Below, piece after piece: positions 46,889 to 56,704 of a DNA stretch of 64,000 nt (the stretch's first letter is position 1; each line of letters begins with the position of its first letter). Position numbers and translations under genes: made by a program. The notes below the pieces were generated by a model. The model saw nothing but the letters and a program-made list of their open reading frames with translations, searched no databases and was not told the DNA's origin. Origin of the DNA: Prorocentrum cordatum (lineage: Eukaryota; Sar; Dinophyceae; Prorocentrales; Prorocentraceae); NCBI GenBank assembly GCA_963575745.1, contig CAUYUJ010013958.1, positions 19,406 through 83,405 on the forward strand, in the 5' to 3' direction.

Positions 46889-49169
46889 GCCTCTGACGCA
46901 TTGGCATCACGTCGTTATCGTGTACCACTGCCGATCGTCGCTTCCTGCTGTCCGCTGGCTTCGTCAGCTCCACGTTGCCTTGAGCAGGTGCTGCTGGTGC
47001 CGTCATCGGTGCACTCGATGGTGCATTACCTTGTCCTCCTGCTGGCTGTGGTGGAACATCGCCCTGTCCAGGATGCTGCTGATGTCTTGGATCTCGGTGA
47101 TCTTGATGTTGATCTGGCTGCTGATCTGGCCGTTGATCTGGCTGCTGGTCTGGCTGTTGATCATCTCGTGTTGGGTTATACTGTTGACCTCGACGATCCA
47201 GAAAACCCCGCTGACCAGCTCGTCCACGTGCAGGTCCGCCATCTGAAAACAGGTCGGTAAACTGCATGTTGGTCACCTCGTGCTCAGTCGCCCTTCGAAG
47301 GAGACTGGGTGAACTCAGGATCGGGATCGTGTTATGGATCAGCCAGTAACCGTGCTCATCCTTGCCCAAGCACCGGGCAGGTCCATGCCATCGTGCATGC
47401 AGGTTGCGCTTTAGGTTATCAGATCGCCAACACATCAATACATCACCTTGCTGAAATGGCCCTGGCTGGGGCCTCGTCCTCGCCAGAACTGTCCGTCTCA
47501 ATGCTGATGAGTTTGCTGCCTTGAAAAAAGATTCCGGACAGATCTGTTGAAGATGTAGTCGGTTCCAGAATGATGTATTCTCGGCCACTCGTGAAACCAC
47601 TGCTGGGTCGTTGTCGGGATTCGCCAAACTTGCAGGCAGTCGGTGTCCAGCTCCAAGTACCCATTGCTGTGGTGAAAAGCCTGCCGTGCTGACAAGTTGA
47701 TTGCACGCGTTGGCCATACTACGTACTGCTGCTGCAACCGAATCTTGACCACGAACGTCCCCAGCGTTGAAGACACTCGTCGCCATCTCCTTCAGGTATC
47801 GCATCCTCCTCTCAACTTTGCCCATTTGCCAGTGGGCCTCTGGAGCCGCATTGTTGATCACAATGCCCAGGTCGTTGCATAGCGTCTCGAACTCGCCCAT
47901 AAAGGTAGACTCCTGGTCCTGCTCCACGATGCGTGGTGGCCCGGCCCAGGTAAGCCATCCGAGTTCGAAAGCCTTCTTTGCTAAATCTGCCGTAGGTCTC
48001 GATCCGGGACACGTGTAGATCGCCACGGTGAAGTCCGAGGCCACGTCCACGATAACACGCACCACGTGCATGTTCTTGTCCAGGTCGGGCATGATCATGA
48101 AGTCCATGCTGATGGCTTCGTTAAAGTCCTTAACCTTAGGCTGAGCTGCCGTAGGTCTCGCTGCCGTCCGAGCCTGCTCTTCACATGTCGTGCATCTGAA
48201 GAGACGTGCTGCTTGTACCGCTCGTCGGCTAGCTTCACCATGCTGTAGATACCGTACCAGTGACTCCTCGTAGGGTCCATGTGAGTGGCTCTCGTGCATC
48301 TTCTTGATAGCTGCTCGCATGAGTGGTGGCACCGCCGTCCATTCCGACACCTCGATGTTCTCGCCATGTTTGTTGAAGATCGCCGCCGCGCTAGCGTGCA
48401 TCGGCGCCTCCGTCTCCGCAGGGTTGGCCTCGAACTCGTCACAGTTGAGGTCGTCGAAGTTGTTGGCGTACCGGGCGTAGCCACCATGCTGCTTCTCGAG
48501 GTCTCGCTGATCCTCGATGCCGTCCAAGATCGTCTTGGCCAGCTCCTTGGTCCAGTTCCCAAGGCTCGATGCTGTTCCCTTCGGCCTGTTGATCACGCTC
48601 GTGTGTACGTGCTGCTCGTCACATCTGATGCTGTTGAGCTTCTTGCCGAGCATGATGGCCGTCGTCAGGAACCTCGTCGGCTTCTTGACCGGATCGCCCA
48701 TGAAGTCCACCAGGTTGCTGCCCTCGGCGCATTGGTGCATCATCGCGCTTACGAACTCTGAGCCCAGCCATGGCATAAGCTGCCAGGCTCTTGACGTCAA
48801 TGGGTTCTCCAGTAGCATATGAGTTCCTCGACGCTTGCAGTTGAGCCAGATCTTCTTGACAAACTGCAGGTGCTTCATGCCGATCGCCAACTTGCGCGTC
48901 TTCGTGTCCTTCGGGAACATGTGGGATATGTTCGCGAACGGGTCGCACGGGAAACCCACAATGGTCACGTAGGGGTCATCCTCGTTCAGTTGCTTCAGGA
49001 CGGTCTTCTGCGACTTCGCGTCCAGCAGGTCGTCCCCGATCAGAATGTCCCTCGGCCTCGTCACTGAATGCCGCCGCTGCTGAGCTTCTGATGCGGCTGC
49101 CATGCCACCTGCGTAGAGCTCGCAGATGATGGGCCGCTTCTCCTCTGGGTCCGCCTTCAGCGTGTCCAC
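46734..49169 (-). CDS. Methyltransferase-like domain plus integrase of element B
   Basis: An 811-codon frame, open further back to TAA at 49,233-49,235. Residues 14-128 resemble a C5-methyltransferase Rossmann core: ICELYAGGMA (motif I, about 49,100-49,130), VGFPCDPFANIS (motif IV with its Pro-Cys, about 48,945-48,956) and LLENPLTSRAW (motif VI, near 48,801-48,815). A KPTRFLTT and RCDEQHVH tail follows, matching the C/H tail of element A. The integrase has its HHCC site ending RCTTC (48,183-48,194), Asp in SMDFM (48,102-48,104), Asp in EQDQES (47,916-47,918) and Glu in KVERR (47,811-47,813). The spacing of the last two is 34 residues, one less than usual. The frame is intact until TAA at 46,734-46,736. 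Confidence 0.85.
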   Translation of the reverse strand: MDTLKADPEEKRPIICELYAGGMAAASEAQQRRHSVTRPRDILIGDDLLDAKSQKTVLKQLNEDDPYVTIVGFPCDPFANISHMFPKDTKTRKLAIGMKHLQFVKKIWLNCKRRGTHMLLENPLTSRAWQLMPWLGSEFVSAMMHQCAEGSNLVDFMGDPVKKPTRFLTTAIMLGKKLNSIRCDEQHVHTSVINRPKGTASSLGNWTKELAKTILDGIEDQRDLEKQHGGYARYANNFDDLNCDEFEANPAETEAPMHASAAAIFNKHGENIEVSEWTAVPPLMRAAIKKMHESHSHGPYEESLVRYLQHGEASRRAVQAARLFRCTTCEEQARTAARPTAAQPKVKDFNEAISMDFMIMPDLDKNMHVVRVIVDVASDFTVAIYTCPGSRPTADLAKKAFELGWLTWAGPPRIVEQDQESTFMGEFETLCNDLGIVINNAAPEAHWQMGKVERRMRYLKEMATSVFNAGDVRGQDSVAAAVRSMANACNQLVSTAGFSPQQWVLGAGHRLPASLANPDNDPAVVSRVAENTSFWNRLHLQQICPESFFKAANSSALRRTVLARTRPQPGPFQQGDVLMCWRSDNLKRNLHARWHGPARCLGKDEHGYWLIHNTIPILSSPSLLRRATEHEVTNMQFTDLFSDGGPARGRAGQRGFLDRRGQQYNPTRDDQQPDQQPDQRPDQQPDQHQDHRDPRHQQHPGQGDVPPQPAGGQGNAPSSAPMTAPAAPAQGNVELTKPADSRKRRSAVVHDNDVMPMRQRLDDEYETVPADQDQAEEDLRARLVRAHQAWDTILGAMAASSQGTRRPEAAG

Positions 49170-49232
49170 GATCTGCTGGCACTGGTCCAGCTTGTCCTGA
49201 ATCTCCTTCTCCCACGTCTCGATCTGCTTCCT

Positions 49233-50498
49233 TTACTTCCGCCGTAGGATGCCCTTATCGATCTCCTGGACTTCCGCATTCCAGATGTCGATCTCGTCGG
49301 ACGTGACTGATGGCTCGATCTTTGTCGTCTCCTTCTTCGGCCACTCCTTGAGCGAGATCGTCAGGTGTCCCTTCTCCGTCTTGTTAAGAGGCACTCCGTA
49401 CTTGTTGATCGCCTTGAAGTCCGCCGTCTGATCCTTGATGTATATCACTGTGTCGAGCTCCTCCAGCTGGTGGATGCTCAGCAGTATTGGCGCCTTTGAC
49501 TTCGGCAACCTCTGGAAGCGTAGGTTCACGTCAGCTCCAGCAAGTCCAGCCGTCACCTCTTGTTCTCCTTCTGCCATGACCGGGGCGCTATCATTCACGC
49601 CTCGGAAGCGCATGGATGATCTTCTCATCCGCGTGGTGACTCTGCCGTCCTCTGTGTAGCCGTCCAGTGATATTGAACCTCCACATCCACGTAGGCACGC
49701 AGTGTCCAGTACAGCATGTCCATCTGGAGTAGGTCCTCTTCGTACTGCGTAGGCTTCAATTTCCTCCAGCTCCTCGCAAGGTTGCTGCCGCCCAACTCTC
49801 TCTGGAGCGTAGTTGGTTCCTGCTCGACGTTGCGTCCACAACCATGTCGGTCGTACTCCAATCGGTAGGCGCTCGCAAGTACTTCTTACGATGTCACGAA
49901 GCTCCGAGGTCCTGTCCCAGGTTGCTTGGCATAGATCGTAGGCCATATTCCTGAGACCTTTCGGCGCCATCTCCATGGTGATGTGCAGGAGCTGCTGGAA
50001 GCGATGTAGGGCCCAATCCAAACAGAAATCCATATAGTCTCTGTAGGCCGCTTCCATGTTCTCGCAGCTTACCCACAATGCTGCGATCTGCTCTGCACGT
50101 TCTCGTATCGTTTGTAGGTCGGTCTCTGTGTTGTCATCTTCTAGGTAGTCTGTACTTGGTCTGCTGGGATCCGTCCTCGACCACGTCCCTGGTGTAGGTC
50201 TGCTTGTTGAGCTCACTGGAATGCTCAGGGGTTCGTCAGATTCTTGTGTTTGATGCTCTCCAGGTACTGGGTATGGTTCGTGTGCCTGGTCGATCCTCTC
50301 TTGGAAGTTCGGCTGGTCTCCTGCTTCTGATACCGCGCAGGTGTTCACGATCTGCTCCTCGGTGTCGATTCTCACCTTCGTCAGACTCGTGATCTCCTCC
50401 ATCGCCACGTCTATGCTTGCCAGCTGGTCGCTGACAATATGTATGGCGGTCATGTCCATCGAGCTGTCCGCCGTCAGCAGCTTGACCGCGGCCGCCAT
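49233..50498 (-). CDS. Protease segment of element B
   Basis: A 421-codon frame, in phase with gag and with the methyltransferase-integrase frame, separated by stops. The N-terminal 220 residues are helical and unrecognised. GHAVLDTACLRGCGG holds the retropepsin-like Asp (49,704-49,706), with DTA in place of DTG or DSG. The following strand-rich segment (FQRLPKSKAPILLSIHQLEE and VIYIKDQTADF) fits the second half of the protease. The ATG at 50,498 follows 16 bases after the gag stop, so independent initiation is possible but readthrough would give one polyprotein. Confidence 0.7.
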   Translation of the reverse strand: MAAAVKLLTADSSMDMTAIHIVSDQLASIDVAMEEITSLTKVRIDTEEQIVNTCAVSEAGDQPNFQERIDQAHEPYPVPGEHQTQESDEPLSIPVSSTSRPTPGTWSRTDPSRPSTDYLEDDNTETDLQTIRERAEQIAALWVSCENMEAAYRDYMDFCLDWALHRFQQLLHITMEMAPKGLRNMAYDLCQATWDRTSELRDIVRSTCERLPIGVRPTWLWTQRRAGTNYAPERVGRQQPCEELEEIEAYAVRRGPTPDGHAVLDTACLRGCGGSISLDGYTEDGRVTTRMRRSSMRFRGVNDSAPVMAEGEQEVTAGLAGADVNLRFQRLPKSKAPILLSIHQLEELDTVIYIKDQTADFKAINKYGVPLNKTEKGHLTISLKEWPKKETTKIEPSVTSDEIDIWNAEVQEIDKGILRRK

Positions 50499-50513
50499 TG
50501 CGAATCCAGCTCG

Positions 50514-51686
50514 TCATAGAAAACCTCCAGGTCGTCCGTGAAAGCCTCGTCCTCCACGTCCGCCTCCTCGTCCTCCACGCTGTAGCGTACTGGATCCGCT
50601 CGCTGGTGACCTTGTCTTTTCGCACTCGGGGTCACCCTTCCAGTGGCCCTTCTTGTGGCACGCGTTGCACTTCGTGCGCGCCTTGATCTGCTTCAGCTTA
50701 TCCTCAGCCTCTTTGCTGTCCATCTTAATGGGGCCCTGCTTGTTGATGTTGGCCTTCCAGCCTCTATTCGACTTGCTCTGAGCAAGCCGCTCCCGGGCCC
50801 GCTTGTAGTTGGGCTTGTGGTTACGCCGTCCAGCTTTCCAGCCAAGACGTTGAGCCTCCGTCGCCAGGGTGTCGCACTCCTCCTGGCTGATCTCGTCCGG
50901 GTCTACGTCATCAATCACTCCCCCGAACTCGTCGATGTCCGCTGCAAGTGCGTCGTAGTCCTCATCACTCGGGAAAACGTCTTCATCGCACGGTGCACAT
51001 TCATCTCCGAGTAGAGCATCTTCTTCTTCGTCGTCGTAGTCCACCGGGTAGGCTCCGTATCGTCCATGTCCACGATCATCTCGACCTGTGTTGTCAAGCT
51101 GTTTCAGCATGGCTGCCGTCACGTCGTCCCAGATGTATTCGTTGTTGCATTGGCCAAGGATTGCCTTGTGCTCTTGCATGCTGATGTTCGCTAGTTTCAG
51201 TAGAAAGTATGTCCGCAGGTCCTCGCTGACTGTCGTGTTAGATGAAAGTGCCTTGAGCCGCTCGTACTCCGTCTCTCGTCTCGATATGTAGTCCTGCACA
51301 GACCCCGTTCGATTGCGAAAACCTCGGAAGAAATACTCCTCGAACGCTTGCTGCTTCTGTAGTGGTGCGATCCTTTCGCACGCTTGCCGTACTGTAGTTA
51401 CCACTAGTTTGACTGCAGCAAGTGGGTCATTACCTGCTTCGTCCAAAACTGCTTGCGTACTGATCTCAACCTTCTTTCGTGTGAGTGTCCACGCTCGTCC
51501 ATTCAGAGAATTCTTGAGCTTGATCGCATAGAGCTTCTTGATCTTCTCCTCGCTCGCGTGGTAGCCGAGTATCGCACGCTCCTCGAACTCCTCTCCGTAG
51601 GATGGGTCGCCATTGTAGTGTACCACGCCCTCTTTGTCCACGAAGAGGGGGCCGTCATTGAACTGCTGCTGCTGCCTGGACGTCAT
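50514..51686 (-). CDS. Gag of element B
   Basis: The likely start is the ATG at 51,684-51,686 (MTSRQQQQFNDGPLF), because the upstream open stretch lies in the leader next to the primer-binding site. About 390 residues. Features: a helical capsid-like region (VRQACERIAPLQKQQAFEEY, FFRGFRNRTGSVQDYISRRE), an acidic stretch (DYDDEEEDALLGDE), a zinc knuckle CNACHKKGHWKGDPEC (CX2CX4HX6C) and a Gly/Arg-rich tail (RGGRGGGRGGRGFHGRPGG) that ends at TGA 50,514-50,516. It would coat and package the element RNA. Confidence 0.85.
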   Translation of the reverse strand: MTSRQQQQFNDGPLFVDKEGVVHYNGDPSYGEEFEERAILGYHASEEKIKKLYAIKLKNSLNGRAWTLTRKKVEISTQAVLDEAGNDPLAAVKLVVTTVRQACERIAPLQKQQAFEEYFFRGFRNRTGSVQDYISRRETEYERLKALSSNTTVSEDLRTYFLLKLANISMQEHKAILGQCNNEYIWDDVTAAMLKQLDNTGRDDRGHGRYGAYPVDYDDEEEDALLGDECAPCDEDVFPSDEDYDALAADIDEFGGVIDDVDPDEISQEECDTLATEAQRLGWKAGRRNHKPNYKRARERLAQSKSNRGWKANINKQGPIKMDSKEAEDKLKQIKARTKCNACHKKGHWKGDPECEKTRSPASGSSTLQRGGRGGGRGGRGFHGRPGGFL

Positions 51687-51943
51687 CTTGATGACTGTGA
51701 TGCTACTGAGCTTCTTACCGATGTAGTAGCTGTCTAGATCGTTGTTGTAGTTCTGCTGCTCGCCCGGGATGTTGTTGATATCCCGATCTCCGTCCAAGCT
51801 GTCGTAGGTAATGATTTTGAGCGTTTTGTCGATCACCGTGATCTGTTGATGAGCGCAGTGGTTAAGCACCGCGAGGGTGTAATTGAGCGCCAGCATGTAT
51901 GTCTGCAAGGCCACTCTGTATGTAATCCTCGTACCGTGGACTG

Positions 51944-51961
51944 ATTCAACTCACGCTACCA
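51944..51961 (-). other. Primer-binding site of element B
   Basis: One base inside the 5' LTR the coding strand reads TGGTAGCGTGAGTTGAAT. TGGTAGC matches a tRNA end GCTACCA, as in element A. Confidence 0.75.
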
Positions 51962-51962
51962 G

Positions 51963-52218
51963 TGTAAATAATGATCCAAATCTCTCCACCCACAACCTCT
52001 TGATGCAAGAAGAAGACAGGCAGATGATAGGATATCCTATACCGAATCAAACTCTGCGTTCGATGGGTGCGTCCACCCTCCCGCCTCAGCTGGGCGGGCT
52101 CAAGCCACAAATGGCAATAGTAAACAAGAGAATGCAAGCATGAGCGAGCGAGAGCAATAACATAGATAATTCTAAACATCGTCCTATAACTCACATCCCT
52201 GCTAATATAACTTTCACA
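51963..52218 (-). repeat. 5' LTR of element B
   Basis: 256 bp, the same length as the other LTR, with the same TGTGAAAG and TTTACA ends. It should hold the promoter; no TATA-type element was confidently placed. Confidence 0.95.
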
Positions 52219-52865
52219 CGAGGAAGGAGGGGCGCGGGGAGAGGCGGCAGAGGGGAGGCTCAGGGAGGGGGTCTGGGGATAATGATACAAAAAGATGAGG
52301 GGTAGGACAGAGGTGAAGAACGAGGGCGAAGGCGAGGAGAGCGATCGATTAGCCGCTCCTCCTCGTGTCCTCTCCATCCTCCAGTTCATCCTGGGTGTTC
52401 CCACGCTTCGCCATATGTCCATCTTCACCTTCCTCGTCCTCCCCCTCACCATTAAAACTACCCTCTCCTTTCTCCGAAAGCCTGTGCGAGCCTTGGAGGG
52501 CCCGCGGTCACTACGCTCGATGCCACTGTCATTGGCCCTACGGGGGGCGGTCGGGGACACGCCGCTGATGTTTACACCACGTGCTGCTCAGTGGGGCACC
52601 CAGGGCGTTTCTGGGTATCTCTGGCGTCGGAGTGCCTTGGGCGCTGAGGGCCGCGATGACCGTGAACGGCAAGCGGAATGGACTGTGGCGTGGGCTTCAC
52701 CCGTTCAGGAGAGGCTGCAAGGCATGTCCCCCCGCGGCCTTTTCGGGGGCCTCGCGCGAGTTTCTGCGGCTGTGTAAGCAGGCCTCTTCAGAGGCCCCAG
52801 CACGCGAGCCAGCCGCTGAGGCGACTTATTTCGAGAAAGAAACACCGCACACCACACACAACTTT
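52219..52865. other. No gene recognised
   Basis: Purine-rich start (GAGGAAGGAGGGGCGCGGGG), then mixed sequence. The open frames are unsupported. Confidence 0.4.
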
Positions 52866-52990
52866 CGGAGCTCCGTGCGGACTTCTTAGATCGGCGCCAG
52901 GCCCCACTGTGGCGGCGCCTCTGGCGCCGCCCCTGGCGCACTCCGCCCGTCAGGCTGGCGCCGATCCGAGAAATCCGCGCGGATTTGCGG
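52866..52990. mobile_element. GC-rich hairpin element H, copy 4
   Basis: The left arm CGGAGCTCCGTGCGGACTTC with TTAGATCGGCGCC pairs with the right arm, whose reverse complement contains AAATCCGCGCGGATTTCTCG and GATCGGCGCC. The centre carries GGCGCCGCCCCTGGCGCA. About 125 bp. Confidence 0.8.
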
Positions 52991-52994
52991 TCGG

Positions 52995-53190
52995 GAATTT
53001 TTGGACAGCTTGTCGCTCCGCCAGTTCTGGCCCACCGCCTCGCTGCGACACGCTATCCACCTCGCGGTCCCTCCGCGTCCAGGTCCCGAGCCTCTCCGAG
53101 CCTCCCGCCTTGCGGAGCGGAGCGACGCGCGATCCGCTTGCAGAGGAGAGCGCGTCGCCAGGGCCGCCGCGGCGACGCGCTAAGAACAAC
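52995..53190 (+). repeat. 200-bp segment duplicated at 62,790-62,990
   Basis: Both have TCGCTCCGC(C/G)AGTTCTGGCC, CGACACGCTATCCAC or GACACGCCATCCAC, GCGGAGCGGAGCGAC and CGCGATCCGC in order and in the same orientation. On the minus strand the frames read RVAPLRKAGGSERL and RVAPLRGAGASEGL, so a shared coding segment is possible but unproven. Confidence 0.7.
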
Positions 53191-53221
53191 ATCCCGACCT
53201 TAGGCCACTGAGGCGGCCAGA

Positions 53222-53395
53222 TTCGGGAGCTGGCACTTGTCGCATTCCCCCCTGGGGCCGAGCGCCCGGGAGCGGCTGCCGGTGAGCAGTGTCGTCGAGC
53301 GTTGGCACGTGTCGGATTCCCCTCTTGGGCCGAGGCCGATCGCCAGGGCGGCTGCCGTCGGACGGTGTCGCCGAGCGCCCAGGTCGGCGAACTAC
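53222..53395 (+). repeat. Two diverged tandem units of about 85 bp
   Basis: GAGCTGGCACTTGTCGCATT and GAGCGTTGGCACGTGTCGGA open the two units. Both continue with TTCCCC-C/T-C-TGGGCCGAG and end in GTCGTCGAGCG or GTCGCCGAGCG. Confidence 0.65.
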
Positions 53396-53767
53396 ACGTA
53401 GGAGTGACCCTTCGTCGGAGTGGCCTTTGGTGCGCGGCTTTGGAGATCTGCGGGGGGCCCGAACCGAAGCACGCAGGCCGCCACTGTTCCATCGCACGCA
53501 ACGACCAGCATGCCGCGCACCAAAGGTCATTCTTGCCTAGGGCCACTTTTGCGTGAAGCCGACCAGGAACGACGTCGGTGGTGAGGGCCCTCCATGAGCT
53601 CAGTTGTGAGTTCTGACTGTTTGGCGCACGCTGTGCGAATGCGATCGCTTCCCCAGCCTGCGCCTGGCTAATCATCCACAGTGTCATCGCTGTGTATCCT
53701 CAGGGGTCTCAGATTCCGCTTTCTGTACGGAGTTACCCTTGTGTCTTGTTGATCCCCATCTGCACCG
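53396..53767. other. No gene recognised
   Basis: Unique sequence; no motif was found in any frame. Confidence 0.4.
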
Positions 53768-53826
53768 TCCTCCTCCTCCTACTACCACTACTACCACTAC
53801 CACTACCACTACTTCTACTACTACTA

Positions 53827-53902
<76 letters not shown>

Positions 53903-53928
53903 AACTACTACTACTACAACTACTACTG

Positions 53929-53962
<34 letters not shown>

Positions 53963-54117
53963 CACTACTGCTGCTGCTGCTGCTGCTACTAATACTGCTC
54001 CTGCTACCACTGCTACTTCTACTACTACTACTACTACTACTACGACTACTACTACTACTACTACTACTTCTACTACTACTACTACTACTGCTACTACTAC
54101 TACTACTACTACTACTA

Positions 54118-54154
<37 letters not shown>

Positions 54155-54159
54155 GCTTT

Positions 54160-54228
<69 letters not shown>

Positions 54229-54238
54229 CACTACTACG

Positions 54239-54281
<43 letters not shown>

Positions 54282-54330
54282 GTACTACTACTACTACTAC
54301 TACTACTACTGCTGCTACTACTACTACTCC
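53768..54330 (+). repeat. ACT/TAC triplet array, about 560 bp
   Basis: (TAC)n with short CTG, ACC and TTC interruptions; the longest near-pure run is 54,140-54,310. The Leu, Thr, Tyr and Val frames are artefacts. Confidence 0.95.
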
Positions 54331-54339
54331 CAAGCCTGC

Positions 54340-55135
54340 TCATCCTCCACATCATTCTCGTCATCTCCACAGTTGTCATCATCTTCGTCGTGGTCGTGGT
54401 CGCGGTCGTGGTCGTGGTCGTCGTCACCATCATCACCAACAACATCATCATCAGCCTCGCCATCATCACCATCATCTTCTTCATCTTCACATCATCATCA
54501 TAATCGTCGTCAGCATGATCATCATCACCACCACCATAATCACCATCACCGTCATCCATCATCATAGCTATCGTCGTCAGCGTCAGCCTCGCCGTCAACA
54601 ATACCACCATCATCACCACCACCAACTGCATCTTCATCATCCTAACTGCATCTTCATCAGCATCACCACCACCATCACCATCAGCATCGACAGTATCAGC
54701 ATCACCATCATAAGCATCGTAATAATCTGCATCAGCAGCAGCATCAGCACCACCAGCATCAACATCTTCACACGCATCGCCATCATCGGCCGCATCAGCA
54801 TCATCAACATCTTCAGCATCATCAGCATCGTCACCATCATCAGCATCATCCTCATCGTCAGCATCATCAACAAAGTCATAGTCAATCCTTAGCAGCACCA
54901 TCATCAGCATCGCCATCATCATCATCATCCTCGTCATCATCCTCATCCTCATCCTCCTCATCACCATTATCATCCTCATCATCCTCATCATCATCTCCAT
55001 CATCATCATCAGCAGCAGCATCATCATCACCATCATCATCATATGAATCATTACCACCATCATCAGCAGCATCATCGTCATCACCATCTTCATCATCAGC
55101 AGCAGCACCACCACCATCATCATCATCCTGTCCCG
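54340..55135 (+). repeat. CAT/ATC triplet array, about 800 bp
   Basis: (CAT)n and (ATC)n mixed with CACCATCAT, CAGCATCAGC and CGTCGTC. The His, Ile, Ser and Met frames are artefacts. Confidence 0.9.
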
Positions 55136-55174
55136 CCCTGTCCTCCTGCAGAGTCGGTCTTGCGTCCAGCCCAG

Positions 55175-55290
55175 GAGCTGGACAAGATGGCGCTGCAGCA
55201 GCGGCTGGACGCGGAGCAGGCGCGTCTGCAGGGCTCGGCGGACGGCGAGAGCAGAGTGCGCGCTCTGGAGCCCAACAAGTCTCAGTCGCC
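55175..55290 (+). CDS. Putative coiled-coil exon 4
   Basis: The preceding sequence TGTCCTCCTGCAG and GCGTCCAGCCCAG gives two possible splice acceptors. The frame reads ELDKMALQQRLDAEQARLQG and SADGESRVRALEPNKS. It is nearly identical to the segment at 57,459 (ELEKTALQQRLDAEQARLQA). Heptad spacing of Leu, Met and Ala supports a coiled coil. The two share upstream GAGTCGG as well. Protein unknown; the 3' boundary is not determined. Confidence 0.5.
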
Positions 55291-55299
55291 ACGCACGCC

Positions 55300-55600
55300 T
55301 CCACCACTCCTCCCCCTTCTCAACGTTCTCCTTCCACCCCTTCCCTGCTAGTGATCCTCATCGTCATCCCCTCCTCTACTCCCCCTCTGCCTCCCATCAA
55401 CTTCCTCCTCGTCGCCATCCTCCCATAGTAATAGTTGACATCACCATCATCATCACGATCACCGTCCCCGTCGTCCTCCTCCACCTCCTCCTCCTCCGCC
55501 GCACCATCATCATCACCGTCATCACCCGCGTCATTGTCCTAACCCTCATCCTCCTGCGCATCATCCTTACCATCAGCACCACCGTGAAGCATCCTTCTCA
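55300..55600. repeat. CTC/CATC-rich sequence
   Basis: Irregular CTCCTCCCC, CATCATCATCACG and CCTCCTCCTCC runs. No gene. Confidence 0.6.
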
Positions 55601-56700
55601 TCAGCATCGCCATACGGAGGGCGGACCCCTGAATAATGTGTTAGAAAAACAGAAACCTAAGGGAGAGCTGGCAGACTTGCTTCAAGCGTTCGGTCCGCAC
55701 CGCGAGGAAGCTGTTCGCCTCCTGTGGCCATTTCCTCGTGGAGGAGCAGGTTCTTATGCTCCTACATCGCCGAGCTTGGCATGTCTATGCTACTGAGAAC
55801 TCAATCGAACAATTGGTAACTGATGGGATGAACCACCTCTCAAAACCACGATGGAGAATGACGTGCAGGGTGGGCCATGCCATACAAAGCAGTGGCAAGT
55901 AGATCACCGATCGCAGAGAACCGCTGGCAGCACAGAGCTGGCTGGAAGCACCAGACAACTTGGGAGCAGTGCGTCATTCGTTGGAAATGGACAGATTGGC
56001 GTGACCTCATCACGCACTGCTAGAAAAAGACCAGGGATAACTTCGTCTACGGGACGCTCAAACGCTAGGATCGTGAAAGGACGGGTTTTGCGGAAGAGTC
56101 GTCGAAAGGGCCAGCCTTTCCTGGGCCACCTCCTTTGAGACTATGCGAGGTGGGTGGCACCTCTCCAGGACACGGTTCGCCAGCAGTGAGCCGAGGTGCG
56201 TTTCTTGTTGGCGGAGCCCAGGGACCATCCAGCGGCGCACATTCTCAGGAAGAGTAACAAACTCGCCGACGCAGAGGCCACCCCAACACCGATCACGAAA
56301 CACCATTGCACCGAAATTGCAAGGGCTGTTCGACGGCGGCGGCCGCAACGGACACCACGACTGCGGCTGTGTGCTACGGTGTTGGCGGGATGACATTGCC
56401 GTGCTAAGTCGGGTGGTCATTGCCCGAAGTTGTTGGGGTCTTGAGCAAATGACGACGCTGATAAACGTGGAACTCACGGGCGGCGCAATGATTGCCGAAT
56501 TTCTGTGCAAAGCATTCGAGAGCAATTTTAGGTTGGAGTTTGTCCACTTGACGGCGTGACCCCGTCGGACTCGTACGTATTCCCTGCAGCCGGCGGGTCA
56601 GATTTAAGTGGTTCCCAGATGTTTTCTTCATGACTCGTGATACAATGGCAGCAGGGCAGATCAATAGTCATCATCATCACCACCATCATCACCTTTGACG
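55601..56700. other. Unrecognised region
   Basis: Unique sequence. The plus frame 56,143-56,559 (138 codons), which includes GLEQMTTLINVELTGGAMIA near its end, is the most protein-like, but it has no recognised family. An ATCATCATCACCACC run lies at 56,667-56,690. Confidence 0.35.
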
Positions 56701-56704
56701 CGGT

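Larger units (their letters stand above)
42900..52218 (-). mobile_element. Copia-type LTR retrotransposon B, full length, 9319 bp
   Basis: Two LTRs of 256 bp (42,900-43,155 and 51,963-52,218) bound the element. Coding direction is minus. The order is primer-binding site, gag, protease, methyltransferase-like domain, integrase, reverse transcriptase, RNase H and a 3' ORF. The LTRs begin TGTGAAAG and end TTTACA on the coding strand; I count about nine differences between them, near 96.5 percent identity, so the insertion is not very recent. Gag, protease and methyltransferase-integrase share one frame with stops between them. The RT region uses two other frames. No identical target duplication is visible at the outer edges (AAGAG on the left, CGAGG on the right). 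Confidence 0.95.

Noticed and set aside
46734-49169. Host DNA methyltransferase gene
   Set aside because: The domain is in frame with an integrase and lies between two LTRs, so it belongs to the retrotransposon.
53684-55126. 480-codon minus-strand frame rich in Met, Asp, Ser and Val
   Set aside because: It is a translation of the CAT and TAC triplet arrays; composition changes with the repeat unit and there is no domain.
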